Shown here piece by piece: positions 17,046-25,871 of a stretch of 64,000 bases of DNA. The notes beneath the pieces were generated by a model. It saw only the letters and a program-made list of their open reading frames with translations, made no database searches and had not been told where the DNA came from. A program made the translations under genes and the position numbers. This DNA is from Alphaproteobacteria bacterium. Its GTDB lineage: Bacteria > Pseudomonadota > Alphaproteobacteria > JANQMY01. Location: positions 186,001-250,000 of the forward strand of contig JANQPL010000009.1 of NCBI GenBank assembly GCA_028289425.1. Reading direction: 5' to 3'. Numbering within the stretch: the stretch's first letter is position 1; each line of letters starts with the position of its first letter.

Positions 17046-18140
17046 TTGCGCCGTCTTACGATCCTATCCGGCCGCGCCCTGGTGATTGCGTTATTGTGCA
17101 GCGCATTAAATGTCCCGGCACATGGCGCCGAGAAGCCTGCGCTGACGATAGCGAGTTTCGCCGGCGGTTTTTCCCAGGCGCAAAAGCAGAGTATATTTGA
17201 TGTGTATACAGAGGAAAGCGGCATAGACATCGACGTCCGCCTTCATACGGGCGGCACGTCTGCATTCATGGCGGATCCCGAAAACAAAGTCGTTCCGCAA
17301 GTGGTTGCATTGGATCTTGGAACGGCGCAGCAAGCCTGCACCGACGGGTTGATCATTCCGATTGAAGCAGAAGAAGTTGTCCGGCCGGAAAAGGGGGTCA
17401 CATTAGAAGAGGATTTCGTCCCGTTTGGGATTACGGATTGCGCTGTTGCAAACAGTGTCAACAGTCTCGTCATTGTTTTCGACCGGACCGATTACCCCAA
17501 AGACCCACCGTCCAGCCCTGAAGATTTTTTCGACCTGGAGAAATTTCCGGGCACGAGGGGTCTACGTCCGCACCCCCATTCGGCATTGGTGCTCGCCCTT
17601 TTGGCGGCCGGTACAGAGCCGGAAAACGTTTATAAGACCTTGGAATCAGCGCAAGGGGTCGAGACGGCGTTTCGAATGCTGAGATCCATAGAACGGAACA
17701 TTGTGTGGTGGCGCACGGGCCAACAATCGGTCGATTATTTGGCAACTAACATCGTCACAATGACCACGGCGTTTCACAGTTGGGCCTATCGGTCGCGTGT
17801 TATGGATGGGCGCCCACTGGGGCTCGTTTGGAATGGTCAGCAGGCGGAGGTCGATGTGTGGGCCATTCCGGCAGCGGCAGGAAAGCAATCGCTGGCGGCA
17901 AACTTCATTCGATTCGCGAGCGACAAAGAACGCTTGGCGGCTCAATCGAATCTGATGCCGTACGGACCGGGGCGCCGATCGGCGTTTCCGTTGATCAACG
18001 ACGAAATGCGCGAACATCTACCCAACACGCCGGAACATGGTGACGCGATCGTCTGGGTCGATCACGCATGGTGGCGTGAACACGGAACACCCTTGGCAAA
18101 ACGCTTTGCTGTTTGGGTTGCGAAGACGGATCAGCTGTAG
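17046..18140 (+). CDS. PotD-like periplasmic solute-binding protein
   Basis: 364 residues from a TTG start with GAGGAG well placed upstream. A signal peptide ends around AHGAEKPALTIASFAGG. The fold is that of type-2 binding proteins of the spermidine/putrescine (PotD) group: LTIASFAGGFSQAQ, then TGGTS, DLGTAQQ, an FHSWAYR segment and a C-terminal FIRFASD helix. No permease or ATPase gene is next to it, so the transported substrate (polyamine, sugar or metal) is undetermined. It may share a transporter encoded elsewhere. Confidence 0.72.
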   Translation: MRRLTILSGRALVIALLCSALNVPAHGAEKPALTIASFAGGFSQAQKQSIFDVYTEESGIDIDVRLHTGGTSAFMADPENKVVPQVVALDLGTAQQACTDGLIIPIEAEEVVRPEKGVTLEEDFVPFGITDCAVANSVNSLVIVFDRTDYPKDPPSSPEDFFDLEKFPGTRGLRPHPHSALVLALLAAGTEPENVYKTLESAQGVETAFRMLRSIERNIVWWRTGQQSVDYLATNIVTMTTAFHSWAYRSRVMDGRPLGLVWNGQQAEVDVWAIPAAAGKQSLAANFIRFASDKERLAAQSNLMPYGPGRRSAFPLINDEMREHLPNTPEHGDAIVWVDHAWWREHGTPLAKRFAVWVAKTDQL

Positions 18141-18843
18141 TTTCGCACTGCAACAAATCAATGCATTGCACACAACCCTTCGAGCGACGAGAACGAACAA
18201 CAACTCTGCACAATCTCGTTACATGCTGTAGCGCGCGCGGATTCGTTTCAGGATCAGCCGCCACATCAGGCAATACTTGGGTCGCCGTCCGCAGGACGGG
18301 GCTCAATTTGATCGCTCCAAACCCAAGCAAATCTCTAGTGATTGGGCCAATGGAAGGAGCCACACTTTTCTTCCGCGGCGGGCCTGTGCATTAACTATGT
18401 TTTTTAAATCGTGAGCTAGATTACGTTTTATCGCAGTTTCCTGGCGTTTTAGGCACGGCTTTGGCGTGGACGGGCTGTGGTTGAGATGCTATCAATTAAC
18501 GAACGGGTAAGGTTTTGGTTCGGGATTAGGCTCATTTATCGGTTCGGGGGAACATCGAATGAGCCGCTCTCATGTCGCAACTAGACGAGGATTGCGTTCT
18601 GCAATCCGGGTGTGGCGTTACCAGCACAGCTTTATTCGCGAATCTATTGTGGGGTTCTCTAGGAGGTTTCACGTTACGCTTTGAATCTGTGTTCGAACAC
18701 AAGAATCTGATGTACCCTTCCTCGAACAAGACGCCGCAATACTGCGACGAAGTTGCCGGCAACGTCATCACACGAATAGTAGGAATTGGTTCTAACGAGT
18801 ATTAATGGGCCCACGAGGGTAGTAGCTCATCGGGAGGTAAAAG
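18141..18843. other. Intergenic region of about 700 bp before the TonB operon
   Basis: No convincing gene was found. Short open frames on both strands (for example 18572-18805) overlap each other, lack ribosome sites and have composition unlike proteins. The stretch is more AT-rich than its neighbours, especially 18395-18500. One near-CtrA element, TTAA-N7-GTAA, lies at 18496-18510. It presumably contains the promoter of the DUF3450/TonB operon and perhaps an untranslated regulatory RNA. Confidence 0.5.
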
Positions 18844-19692
18844 ATGAGAGTACGAATTGGCCGCATAAATAAGCGGCATGGTGCATGCGCAGTAAGGCGA
18901 CTGCAATCAATCACGGAACAATTGAAGATGATGTCGATCGGCGGGGTGGTTGCTTTGTCGATCGCTGCGTTGATTTCGTTTGGAACAACCGGCGCGGTTG
19001 CCCAGCTCAGCCAGGCGACAAGCACGGCCAACGAAGCAGCCCAGGAAGGTGCTGCATCCCAAGAACGCATCAACAATTTGGACGATCAGACGACGGATCT
19101 GGAAGCTGAATACAAGGCAGTGCTGATCGATCTGGAAAACCTCCGGGAATACAATGAACAGCTCGATGCTCAGATCCAGGATCAAAAAGAGCAAGAAGTG
19201 TCATTGAAGAGGCAGATCGAGCAGTCCTTGACCGTTGAGCGGAATGTCATTCCGCTGATGAACCGGATGATCGAGCGGCTGGAGCAATTTGTTCAGCTCG
19301 ACGTACCCTTCTTGCCGGAAGAGAGAAAGCGCCGTGTCGAAAATCTGAAATCGCTGATGAAGCGCTCGGATGCAACGGCCGCCGAGAAGTTCCGCCGCAT
19401 TCTTGAATCCTATCAGATCGAGAATGACTACGGACGCTCCATTGAAGCGTACAATGGTGAGATTGATCAGGAAGGCAGAGTTCTGTCGGTGACCTTCTTA
19501 AAGGTGGGCCGAATTGCCTACCTCTACCAAACGAAAGACGGTTCCACGACTGCCGTTTGGGATCACGACAATAAGGTATGGGAAAGAAAGAACGGCTTCC
19601 GCGAAGAAGTCTCGACAGCCATTCGCATCGCGAACCAGCAATTGGCGCCCGACCTGATCCTCATTCCTGTAAAAGGCCCTGTGGCAGAGTAA
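18844..19692 (+). CDS. DUF3450 family periplasmic coiled-coil protein
   Basis: 282 residues; GGGAGG precedes the ATG at good distance. An unusually long basic N-terminus leads to a signal-like hydrophobic stretch (about residues 31-55). Then comes a long coiled coil (NLDDQTTDLEAEYKAVL to VSLKRQIEQ) and the DUF3450 core with FVQLDVPFLPEERKRRVE and IENDYGRSIEAYNGEI, ending in an RIAYLYQT strand. The family is found as the first gene of extended TonB systems, and here too it heads an eight-gene operon. It probably works in the periplasm with the TtpC-like protein encoded 13 bp downstream. Confidence 0.85.
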   Translation: MRVRIGRINKRHGACAVRRLQSITEQLKMMSIGGVVALSIAALISFGTTGAVAQLSQATSTANEAAQEGAASQERINNLDDQTTDLEAEYKAVLIDLENLREYNEQLDAQIQDQKEQEVSLKRQIEQSLTVERNVIPLMNRMIERLEQFVQLDVPFLPEERKRRVENLKSLMKRSDATAAEKFRRILESYQIENDYGRSIEAYNGEIDQEGRVLSVTFLKVGRIAYLYQTKDGSTTAVWDHDNKVWERKNGFREEVSTAIRIANQQLAPDLILIPVKGPVAE

Positions 19693-19705
19693 GTGGAGAC
19701 GCCCG

Positions 19706-21112
19706 ATGAAAAATTTTGCACGAAAAATTGGTATCGCAGCGTGTGCCGCAGCCGCATGGATGTTGGTGGGCACGGCCGCTGTGACGGTGGCGCCCGTGGA
19801 AGCACAGGCGCAAGAAATAAAGAGCCTCTCCGATCTGCTTGAAGCTGTGCGGCAGGGTCGTGTTCGCGACCGCCAAACGAATCAACAGCGTGAAGCCGAG
19901 TTTCGTTCCAAACGGAATCAGCAGCAGTCCCTGTTGAACAATGCAAAAGCGGACCTTGCCCGCGAGGAAGCCCGCAGTGAGGCGCTGGAATCTGAATTCG
20001 CAGAACGCGAGCGCATTCTGAACGAACTGACTCAACAGCTCCAAGAACGCTTGGGCGCCTTCGGTGAGATGTTTGGTGTGATCCGCCAGGTTGCGGGCGA
20101 CACAAGAGGTCAGATCGAGAACTCGCTGATCTCGGCACAACTACCGGGCCGGTCGGCACCTCTTGGCAGGTTGGCAACCAGCCAGGCATTGCCGGAAATC
20201 GAGCAGCTCGAAGGTCTTTGGGTCGTTCTCACTCAGGAGATGATCGAGCAAGGCAAGATTGCTACCTTCGAAGCGGATGTGATTACGCGCCGGGGCGAAA
20301 CAGAGCCGCGTCAGGTAACACGTCTTGGCCCCTTCACGGCTGTTTCTGAGGGCCGTTTCCTGGTCTTCGAATTGGATGATCAGACCGGTATCCGCAAGTT
20401 GAGGGAACTCGACCGGCAACCGGCAAGCCGTTTCCTTAGCGCCGCGGGCCGCATCGAGCGGGCCGACTCCGGTCCGGAGGCAGGTTTTGTCCGGGCCGCA
20501 ATCGATCCGTCCAGTGGCAGTATTCTTGAACTCCTGGTTCAAGCACCGGACTTGTTCGAACGCATCAATCAGGGCGGCATTGTGGGCTATGTCATCATTG
20601 GCGTGGCGACATTCGGCATCTTGCTTGGCATTTGGCGGATCTTTGTTCTGTGGACAACCTCTGCCGCCGTGAGTTCCCAGATGCGGGCTAAGCAGGCGCG
20701 CAAGGGGAATCCGCTGGGCCGGGTGATGCTCGCTTATGAAGAGAACACCAGTGCCGATGTGGAAACGCTGGAGCTCAAGTTGGATGATGCCATCTTGCGT
20801 GAACTGCCGCGGCTTGAATTCGGCCTGAACACGCTGAAGCTTTTGGCGGCCGTGGCCCCATTGATGGGACTGCTCGGAACGGTGACCGGTATGATCATCA
20901 CGTTCCAGGCAATCACCCTGTTTGGTACCGGCGATCCGAAGTTGATGGCCGGTGGTATCTCTCAGGCGTTGGTGACGACGGTTCTGGGTCTTGTCGCCGC
21001 GATCCCGCTTCTCTTCCTGCACAGTTTTGCAAACGGATCCGCACGGTCCGTGCAGCAAGTGCTTGAGGAACAAGCGGCGGGTCTGGTGGCGCGTCACGCA
21101 GAAGGGCAGTAA
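19706..21112 (+). CDS. TtpC-like MotA/TolQ/ExbB proton channel family protein
   Basis: 468 residues. A signal peptide (ends near APVEAQAQE) and a periplasmic coiled-coil and beta domain occupy the first 270 residues. The rest is an ExbB/TolQ-type channel core with three membrane segments, including LLAAVAPLMGLLGTVTGMI and ALVTTVLGLVAAIPLLFL. The layout matches TtpC, the extra component of TonB2-type systems in Vibrio and relatives, needed together with ExbB and ExbD to energise TonB. The genes on both sides of this one are the expected partners. Confidence 0.87.
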   Translation: MKNFARKIGIAACAAAAWMLVGTAAVTVAPVEAQAQEIKSLSDLLEAVRQGRVRDRQTNQQREAEFRSKRNQQQSLLNNAKADLAREEARSEALESEFAERERILNELTQQLQERLGAFGEMFGVIRQVAGDTRGQIENSLISAQLPGRSAPLGRLATSQALPEIEQLEGLWVVLTQEMIEQGKIATFEADVITRRGETEPRQVTRLGPFTAVSEGRFLVFELDDQTGIRKLRELDRQPASRFLSAAGRIERADSGPEAGFVRAAIDPSSGSILELLVQAPDLFERINQGGIVGYVIIGVATFGILLGIWRIFVLWTTSAAVSSQMRAKQARKGNPLGRVMLAYEENTSADVETLELKLDDAILRELPRLEFGLNTLKLLAAVAPLMGLLGTVTGMIITFQAITLFGTGDPKLMAGGISQALVTTVLGLVAAIPLLFLHSFANGSARSVQQVLEEQAAGLVARHAEGQ

Positions 21113-21118
21113 CACGTC

Positions 21119-21661
21119 ATGTTGCAGTTCTTAGACGCGATCAATCCGGTCCGCGTTTACGGAGATCTCGTTGCCTTCCTGGAAACAGGCGGCAACGTCC
21201 TCTTCGTGATCATGATCGTCACCTTCTTCATGTGGGTCCTGATCGTGGAACGGTATTGGTACTTTTGGACCACCCATCCTGGGCTCGTGAAGCGGGCTCA
21301 GCGTGAGTGGGACGATCGTTCCGATCACCGCTCCTGGCACGCCCACCAAATCCGGAACATGCTGATTTCCGAAGTCAAGCTGGAAACCCGCCGTGGGATC
21401 GAAATGATCAAAACCATGGTGGCCGCTGCCCCGCTTTTCGGATTGCTCGGCACAGTGACCGGCATGGTGGAGGTGTTCGACGTGATGGCGGCAACCGGAT
21501 CCAGTAACGCCCGAGCGATGGCGTCGGGCGTTTCGAAAGCAACCTTGCCGACAATGGCCGGCATGGTGGCCTCTCTCTCCGGCCTCTATTTCAGTTCCCA
21601 GTTGGAGCAACGTGCCAACCGGGAAGTGGACAAAGTGGCCGACCATCTCGAGCTCAGGTGA
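21119..21661 (+). CDS. exbB: ExbB biopolymer transport protein
   Basis: 180 residues, three membrane helices: an N-terminal one (VLFVIMIVTFFMWVLIV) and two after a cytosolic loop (AAPLFGLLGTVTGMVEVF and ATLPTMAGMVASLSGLYF). It is the stator subunit of the inner-membrane proton channel that powers TonB. It starts 6 bp after the TtpC-like gene and is followed after 10 bp by exbD, so translation is probably coupled. Confidence 0.92.
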   Translation: MLQFLDAINPVRVYGDLVAFLETGGNVLFVIMIVTFFMWVLIVERYWYFWTTHPGLVKRAQREWDDRSDHRSWHAHQIRNMLISEVKLETRRGIEMIKTMVAAAPLFGLLGTVTGMVEVFDVMAATGSSNARAMASGVSKATLPTMAGMVASLSGLYFSSQLEQRANREVDKVADHLELR

Positions 21662-21671
21662 GGGGTGCCCC

Positions 21672-22085
21672 ATGCGTAGGAAACACGGAAGACCCCAAGA
21701 CGAAGCGGAAGTAAACATCACCCCTATGTTGGATGTGGTGTTCATCCTGCTGATCTTCTTCATCGTGACGGCGACGTTCGTGAAAGAGGACGGCTTGGAG
21801 CTCGCGCGGCCGAACAAGAACGAAGACCCGCCACCTGAAGTCGAAGATTTGAGCAAAACAATATTTGTTCAGATCACCGACCAAAACGAGGTCTACATCG
21901 AAAACCGCGTCATCGATATCGATGCTGTCAGAGCAAATATCGAACGTCTGCACGCGGAACGGCCGAAGGCCGGCGTTCTGATCAGCCCAACAAAAGACGC
22001 TGAAACCGGCACCATGGTTCGGGTGATGGACCAGGCGAGGCTTGGATGCCCGGGCTGCAGTGTGTCGATCGCGAGCGGTGGATAA
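21672..22085 (+). CDS. exbD: ExbD biopolymer transport protein, first copy
   Basis: 137 residues. The N-terminal EAEVNITPMLDVVFILLIFF carries the conserved proton-carrying Asp in the single membrane helix. A periplasmic domain follows (VYIENRVID, VLISPTKDA), ending in a Cys-containing segment (LGCPGCSV) not present in the second copy. It partners ExbB in the proton channel. The gene start at 21672 follows the exbB stop by 10 bp. Confidence 0.92.
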   Translation: MRRKHGRPQDEAEVNITPMLDVVFILLIFFIVTATFVKEDGLELARPNKNEDPPPEVEDLSKTIFVQITDQNEVYIENRVIDIDAVRANIERLHAERPKAGVLISPTKDAETGTMVRVMDQARLGCPGCSVSIASGG

Positions 22086-22093
22086 CAAACGTG

Positions 22094-22150
22094 GGGTCGG
22101 CGGATAGCGCATCGCCGACCCGTTCGAGGAAACGCGGTTCTTAAACCGCG
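22094..22150 (+). repeat. Two consecutive hairpins between the two exbD genes
   Basis: GGGTCGGCG/CGCCGACCC (22094-22102 and 22113-22121) forms a 9-bp stem with a 10-nt loop. CGCGGTT/AACCGCG (22133-22139 and 22144-22150) forms a 7-bp stem with a 4-nt loop. No T-run follows, so these are more likely mRNA-processing or stability elements that set the ratio of upstream to downstream products than true terminators. Confidence 0.5.
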
Positions 22151-22179
22151 CCCAGAGTAAAGTTTAAGGGAATAAGCGT

Positions 22180-22581
22180 ATGCGAACACGGCGCCAACAA
22201 GATACCGAAGAGTCAGAAATTAATCTGACGCCGATGCTTGATGTGGTTTTCATCATGCTGATCTTCTTTATCGTCACGGCCACCTTCGTGAAACAAGCAG
22301 GCCAGGAAGTGCAGCGGCCCGAGGCGGTAACGGCTGATGAACAAAAACGGATCGCAATCCTGATCGCAATCACCGATGAAGATGAAATCTGGATCAACAA
22401 CAAAGAAGTAGATGTTCGGTCCGTGCGGTTTGTGGTGGAAAGACTGCACGCGGAGAACCCGCAAGGCGGCATCGTCATTCAAGCGGACGAAAAGTCGAAA
22501 TCGGGCGTTGTCATCGACGTGATGGACCAGCTCAAGTTAACCGGCGTCCCTGTCATCTCGATCGCAGCGGAAAAGGATTAG
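22180..22581 (+). CDS. exbD: ExbD biopolymer transport protein, second copy
   Basis: 133 residues. ESEINLTPMLDVVFIMLIFF includes the membrane helix with the functional Asp. The periplasmic part (EIWINNKEVDV, GGIVIQADEKS, VMDQLKLTGVPVISIA) follows the standard ExbD plan. It clearly diverged from the first copy (about half the positions shared by eye). Having two ExbD proteins suggests either a mixed channel or pairing of each ExbD with one of the two TonB proteins. Confidence 0.92.
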   Translation: MRTRRQQDTEESEINLTPMLDVVFIMLIFFIVTATFVKQAGQEVQRPEAVTADEQKRIAILIAITDEDEIWINNKEVDVRSVRFVVERLHAENPQGGIVIQADEKSKSGVVIDVMDQLKLTGVPVISIAAEKD

Positions 22582-22585
22582 AGCC

Positions 22586-23194
22586 ATGGGTGCATCACGG
22601 CTAGCCATTGGAGTACCGATTGCGGGCATTATCACCTTCAGCCTGTTCGTGCTGATGATGACGTTGGTGACCGGTAACTTCACAGAACCCGAGGAAGAAG
22701 TTGCCAATATTTCCATCGACCTGACGCGCATCAAGCGGGACGAAGAGGTTCAGACGAAAACGCGCGCGGAAAGGCCGGAAAAAACGGAAACACCGCCACC
22801 ACCGCCACCCAGCAACATTACACCGCAGCGGCGGGACGCAAGGTTCGACACGGGCGGATTGGATGCCAATGTGGATATCGATTTCCAAGGCCTGGACGTG
22901 GCCGCGCCAACAGATGGTGATGCCATCCCGCTGGTGCGTGTGGCCCCTATCTATCCCGAACGCGCGGCATCTCGCGGCACCGAGGGCTGGGTGGTCGTGC
23001 AATTCAACGTGCTGAAAAGCGGCCAGGTCGATCCAAAAAGCGTGATCGTTGTGGAATCTCAACCGCCCGGCGTTTTCGACCGCGCGGCCATCAATGCGGT
23101 GAAGCGCTGGAAGTACAAACCTAAAGTGGTCAACGGTCAGCCGGTGGAACGCGTCGGGATTCAGACGCAGCTGACCTTTGAGCTCCAGAACTAA
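22586..23194 (+). CDS. tonB: TonB energy transducer, first copy
   Basis: 202 residues. An N-terminal membrane anchor (GVPIAGIITFSLFVLMM) is followed by a short periplasmic linker with a six-proline run near residue 73. The C-terminal TonB domain contains VRVAPIYPERAASRGTEGWVVVQF and AINAVKRWKYKP. The linker is short for a TonB, as in TonB2-type systems that pair with a TtpC-like protein. It contacts outer-membrane TonB-dependent receptors, none of which is encoded here. The start is 4 bp after the second exbD stop. Confidence 0.9.
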   Translation: MGASRLAIGVPIAGIITFSLFVLMMTLVTGNFTEPEEEVANISIDLTRIKRDEEVQTKTRAERPEKTETPPPPPPSNITPQRRDARFDTGGLDANVDIDFQGLDVAAPTDGDAIPLVRVAPIYPERAASRGTEGWVVVQFNVLKSGQVDPKSVIVVESQPPGVFDRAAINAVKRWKYKPKVVNGQPVERVGIQTQLTFELQN

Positions 23195-23252
23195 CGTGGT
23201 TTCAGAATTAAGGGTCAGAAGTCTGCTTTAGTCCGGTAGGGAGTCAAATGAG

Positions 23253-23861
23253 ATGCGTATCAGTCGATTGCTCATCGGAATTCCGATCGCCGCCGCCGTC
23301 ACACTTGGTCTTTTTGTTTTGATGGACCATTTGGTCGAGCAAGAACAAGCACAGTTGGAGGAAGAGACACCCACAATTGCCATCAACATCGGCCGAGAAG
23401 TGGAAGACACCGAGACGGAAGTTAGGAAACGTCTGCCGCCGCGTCCGCGCAAAGCAGAAGTTCTTAAGGAGCCGGACATCGTCGTTGATCGTCCAAAACG
23501 TCCGACGGATCGCACAATTTCCGTTTCGCTTCAGGTTGAACCAGATATTGATCCGACACAATTGGGCTCTGGACCGGCCAATCAAGACGAAACGCCGATT
23601 GTTCGCGTCGCCCCCCAATACCCGACGCGAGCGCTGGATAGCGGAACGGAAGGTTGGGTGATTGTTCAGTTCGATATAATGAAAAGCGGCCAAGTCGACC
23701 CCGATAGCGTGGTTGTCGTCGATTCGCATCCCCAAAGGGTTTTTGATCGTTCGGCGATCAATGCGGTCAAAAAGTGGAAGTACCGGCCAAAAACCGTGAA
23801 TGGTGAGCCAGTTCGCCGGGAAGGAATTCAGGTTCAGTTGACCTTCGATTTGGAAGCGTAG
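23253..23861 (+). CDS. tonB: TonB energy transducer, second copy
   Basis: 202 residues, the same length as the first TonB. The anchor GIPIAAAVTLGLFVLM, linker with LPPRPRKAEV instead of a proline run, and TonB domain (VRVAPQYPTRALDSGTEGWVIVQF, AINAVKKWKYRP) show that it is a tandem duplicate. The C-terminal domains are more alike than the linkers, which suggests different reach or receptor choice rather than recent identical duplication. The 58-bp gap before it has an AGGGAG ribosome site. Confidence 0.9.
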   Translation: MRISRLLIGIPIAAAVTLGLFVLMDHLVEQEQAQLEEETPTIAINIGREVEDTETEVRKRLPPRPRKAEVLKEPDIVVDRPKRPTDRTISVSLQVEPDIDPTQLGSGPANQDETPIVRVAPQYPTRALDSGTEGWVIVQFDIMKSGQVDPDSVVVVDSHPQRVFDRSAINAVKKWKYRPKTVNGEPVRREGIQVQLTFDLEA

Positions 23862-23996
23862 TGGACGGTCAACAAATGTGTGGGAAGTAATGTGGACCAG
23901 GAAGCCGGCGGGCATTCGGGTCCAAATGACTAAGGTGGCGAGAAGCGAAAGCAATAATTGTTGCCATCGAGGATTAGGGTCCAGGAGGAAAAGTAC

Positions 23997-25436
23997 ATGA
24001 AGTGGCGCATCGGCAATCTTGGAAAGGTGGCCTCACTTGCCGTTTTGGGAGCGGCCGCGGCAATGTTTGTGATCGCTGGTCCGCAGTTAAGCGGCAAGTC
24101 ATCTGATATGGCGAAGGCGCAAGCGCGTGGCGAGGGGTCGGAATCCACCAGCGGCTCCGGGCGGCGTACGCGGCGCTTGGAACAATTGCGCCCTCAAGTC
24201 TACAAGGTGCTAACGGAAGCCCAAGAGCTGATGGAAGCCAAGCAGAATGAGCAAGCGAAACGCATTCTGCAGAACGCTATCAACCGGGGCGATCTCAACA
24301 CCCACGAAACCGCACTGGTTCAGCAATTGCTGGGCGGCCTCTACGCCAATGACGGTAATTACCAACAGGCCGCAAGTTACTGGGAAAAGGCCGTCAACTC
24401 ACAAGCCCTGCCGCTGGGCACCGAAATCACGCTCCGCGGCCAGCTCGGTCAGGTGTATGTGGCGTTGGGCCAATACCGCAAAGCCATTTCATACATCAAT
24501 GAATGGATTCGCGTTGCAGAAGCCGTTCCGCCGGACACCTACTACCTGCTGGCGCTGGCGCACTACAATCTCAAGGAATACGACGCGGCGTTGCGCAATG
24601 CCCTTGAGGCACACAACCGGTCCAAGGCCGCGAAGATTGAAGAAAAGTATATCGACTTGGTAAGTGTCCTGTACCTCCAACGTGGCCGATATCGCGATGC
24701 CCTGCCCTACGCGGAACTTGGCGTCGCCAATTTCACGGCGCAAAAGAAATGGTGGGCACGGCTGGCGGCGATCTACAATGAACTTAAGATGGAGAAACAG
24801 TATTTCGCCATTCTTGAGATGATGTACCGGCAGAACATGCTTGATAACTCTGCTCAGATCGAAAATCTGGCCTCTTTATATATTACCAACGACACGCCCT
24901 ATAAGGCGGGCCGACTGCTGGAGCGGGAAATCAAAGCAGGCCGCGTTAAGAAGAGTAAAGAGAATTGGGAGCTGTTGGCCAATGCTTGGTCGGCCGCCCG
25001 CGAGTGGGACAAAGCGATTCGGCCTCTTCAAAACGCCGCCGCCCTGTCGAGCGACGGCGAACTCTATATTCGCCTCGGGCAGACCTATTTGAACGACGAC
25101 GACTGGCAAAAGGCCGAATCCAATATTGTGCGGGGCCTGGATCGCGGTGGCTTGGACAATGAAGGGCTCGCCTGGCTGCTTTTGGGGATTGCCCGTTACA
25201 ATCAGGAAAAGACCGACAGCGCACTTGAGGCTTTTGCGCGGGCAACAGACTTTGACGAGACGAAAGTGGATGCCAAGAACTGGCTGAAGAGTCTGGACCG
25301 CGACAACCGCTATGCGACCTTGATCGCCCGGATCGAACAAGAAGAAAAGTTCAAAGAAATCGAAGAACGCAAAAAGCAGCTCGAAGAAGAGCAACAACAA
25401 GATGGCTCGGACGAAGACGATCAAGAACAAGGATAA
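23997..25436 (+). CDS. TPR-repeat protein of the TonB operon
   Basis: 479 residues from an ATG with AGGAGG upstream. A signal or anchor segment (residues 8-30) precedes a charged stretch and about nine TPR units from residue 65 on (for example AASYWEKAVNSQ, QYRKAISYINEW, EYDAALRNALEAH). The protein ends in a highly charged Glu/Gln/Lys tail. TPR proteins are the usual last gene of TtpC-type TonB operons and are thought to be periplasmic partners of the complex. A strong terminator follows 45 bp after the stop, closing the operon. Confidence 0.85.
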   Translation: MKWRIGNLGKVASLAVLGAAAAMFVIAGPQLSGKSSDMAKAQARGEGSESTSGSGRRTRRLEQLRPQVYKVLTEAQELMEAKQNEQAKRILQNAINRGDLNTHETALVQQLLGGLYANDGNYQQAASYWEKAVNSQALPLGTEITLRGQLGQVYVALGQYRKAISYINEWIRVAEAVPPDTYYLLALAHYNLKEYDAALRNALEAHNRSKAAKIEEKYIDLVSVLYLQRGRYRDALPYAELGVANFTAQKKWWARLAAIYNELKMEKQYFAILEMMYRQNMLDNSAQIENLASLYITNDTPYKAGRLLEREIKAGRVKKSKENWELLANAWSAAREWDKAIRPLQNAAALSSDGELYIRLGQTYLNDDDWQKAESNIVRGLDRGGLDNEGLAWLLLGIARYNQEKTDSALEAFARATDFDETKVDAKNWLKSLDRDNRYATLIARIEQEEKFKEIEERKKQLEEEQQQDGSDEDDQEQG

Positions 25437-25480
25437 TCTTTCGTTTACCCTGTTCATTCGAATACGGATACAAATACGAG

Positions 25481-25508
25481 AAAGCCGCTTCATTGAAGCG
25501 GCTTTTTC
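25481..25508 (+). terminator. Rho-independent terminator of the TonB operon
   Basis: AAAGCCGCTT and AAGCGGCTTT pair around a short loop and are followed by a T-run (GCTTTTTC). It lies 45 bp after the TPR gene stop, at the end of the eight-gene unit. Confidence 0.88.
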
Positions 25509-25778
25509 TATTGCCGCCTGCTGCGCGATCTATCGGCTGCCGGAAGCCCGCCGATCTTGCCTCATGAATGTCCCGATGTGAGACGCCTTCGTTAAAATTT
25601 GTCGCAAATCCATACGCCCGCGCGCGCCCAAGGTCCACCAACCAATACCAACGCGTGACATTCGGGATTTGCCAACCGCGTTAATCTCAGACCACCCACC
25701 CCAAAAACCTCAGCTTTTGTGCGGCACATAGCTGCCTAGGTGATCCGTAGGCAGAAAAAAAGGCTGCAGGGCTGCCAA
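25509..25778. other. Non-coding spacer upstream of the pilin promoter
   Basis: Between the TonB operon terminator and the pilin promoter no gene with a ribosome site and protein-like composition is seen on either strand. A sigma54 activator would be expected to bind upstream of the -24/-12 element, that is in this stretch, but I found no clear palindrome that would mark its site. Confidence 0.4.
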
Positions 25779-25796
25779 CTGGCACGCCCCCTGCAA
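25779..25796 (+). promoter_or_regulatory. Predicted sigma54 (RpoN) promoter of the Flp pilin gene
   Basis: TGGCACG followed by CCCC and CTGCA matches the -24/-12 consensus (TGGCACG-N4-TTGC) with one mismatch. The invariant GG (25781-25782) and GC (25793-25794) are exactly 10 bp apart. Transcription would start near 25806, giving a leader of about 65 nt before the pilin ATG. The element also sits in a GC-rich inverted repeat (TGCAGGG with CCCTGCA, about 25765-25795). Confidence 0.55.
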
Positions 25797-25871
25797 CCTT
25801 CGTCGCGAGCCTGACGGAAACAGGCACAAGGAATTAAAGCCAACACCACTATGTTTAAGGAGTATTACCAA

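Noticed and set aside
18572-18805. Possible 77-residue small gene in the gap before the TonB operon
   Set aside because: No ribosome site, overlaps an equally long frame on the other strand, and has unusual amino-acid composition.
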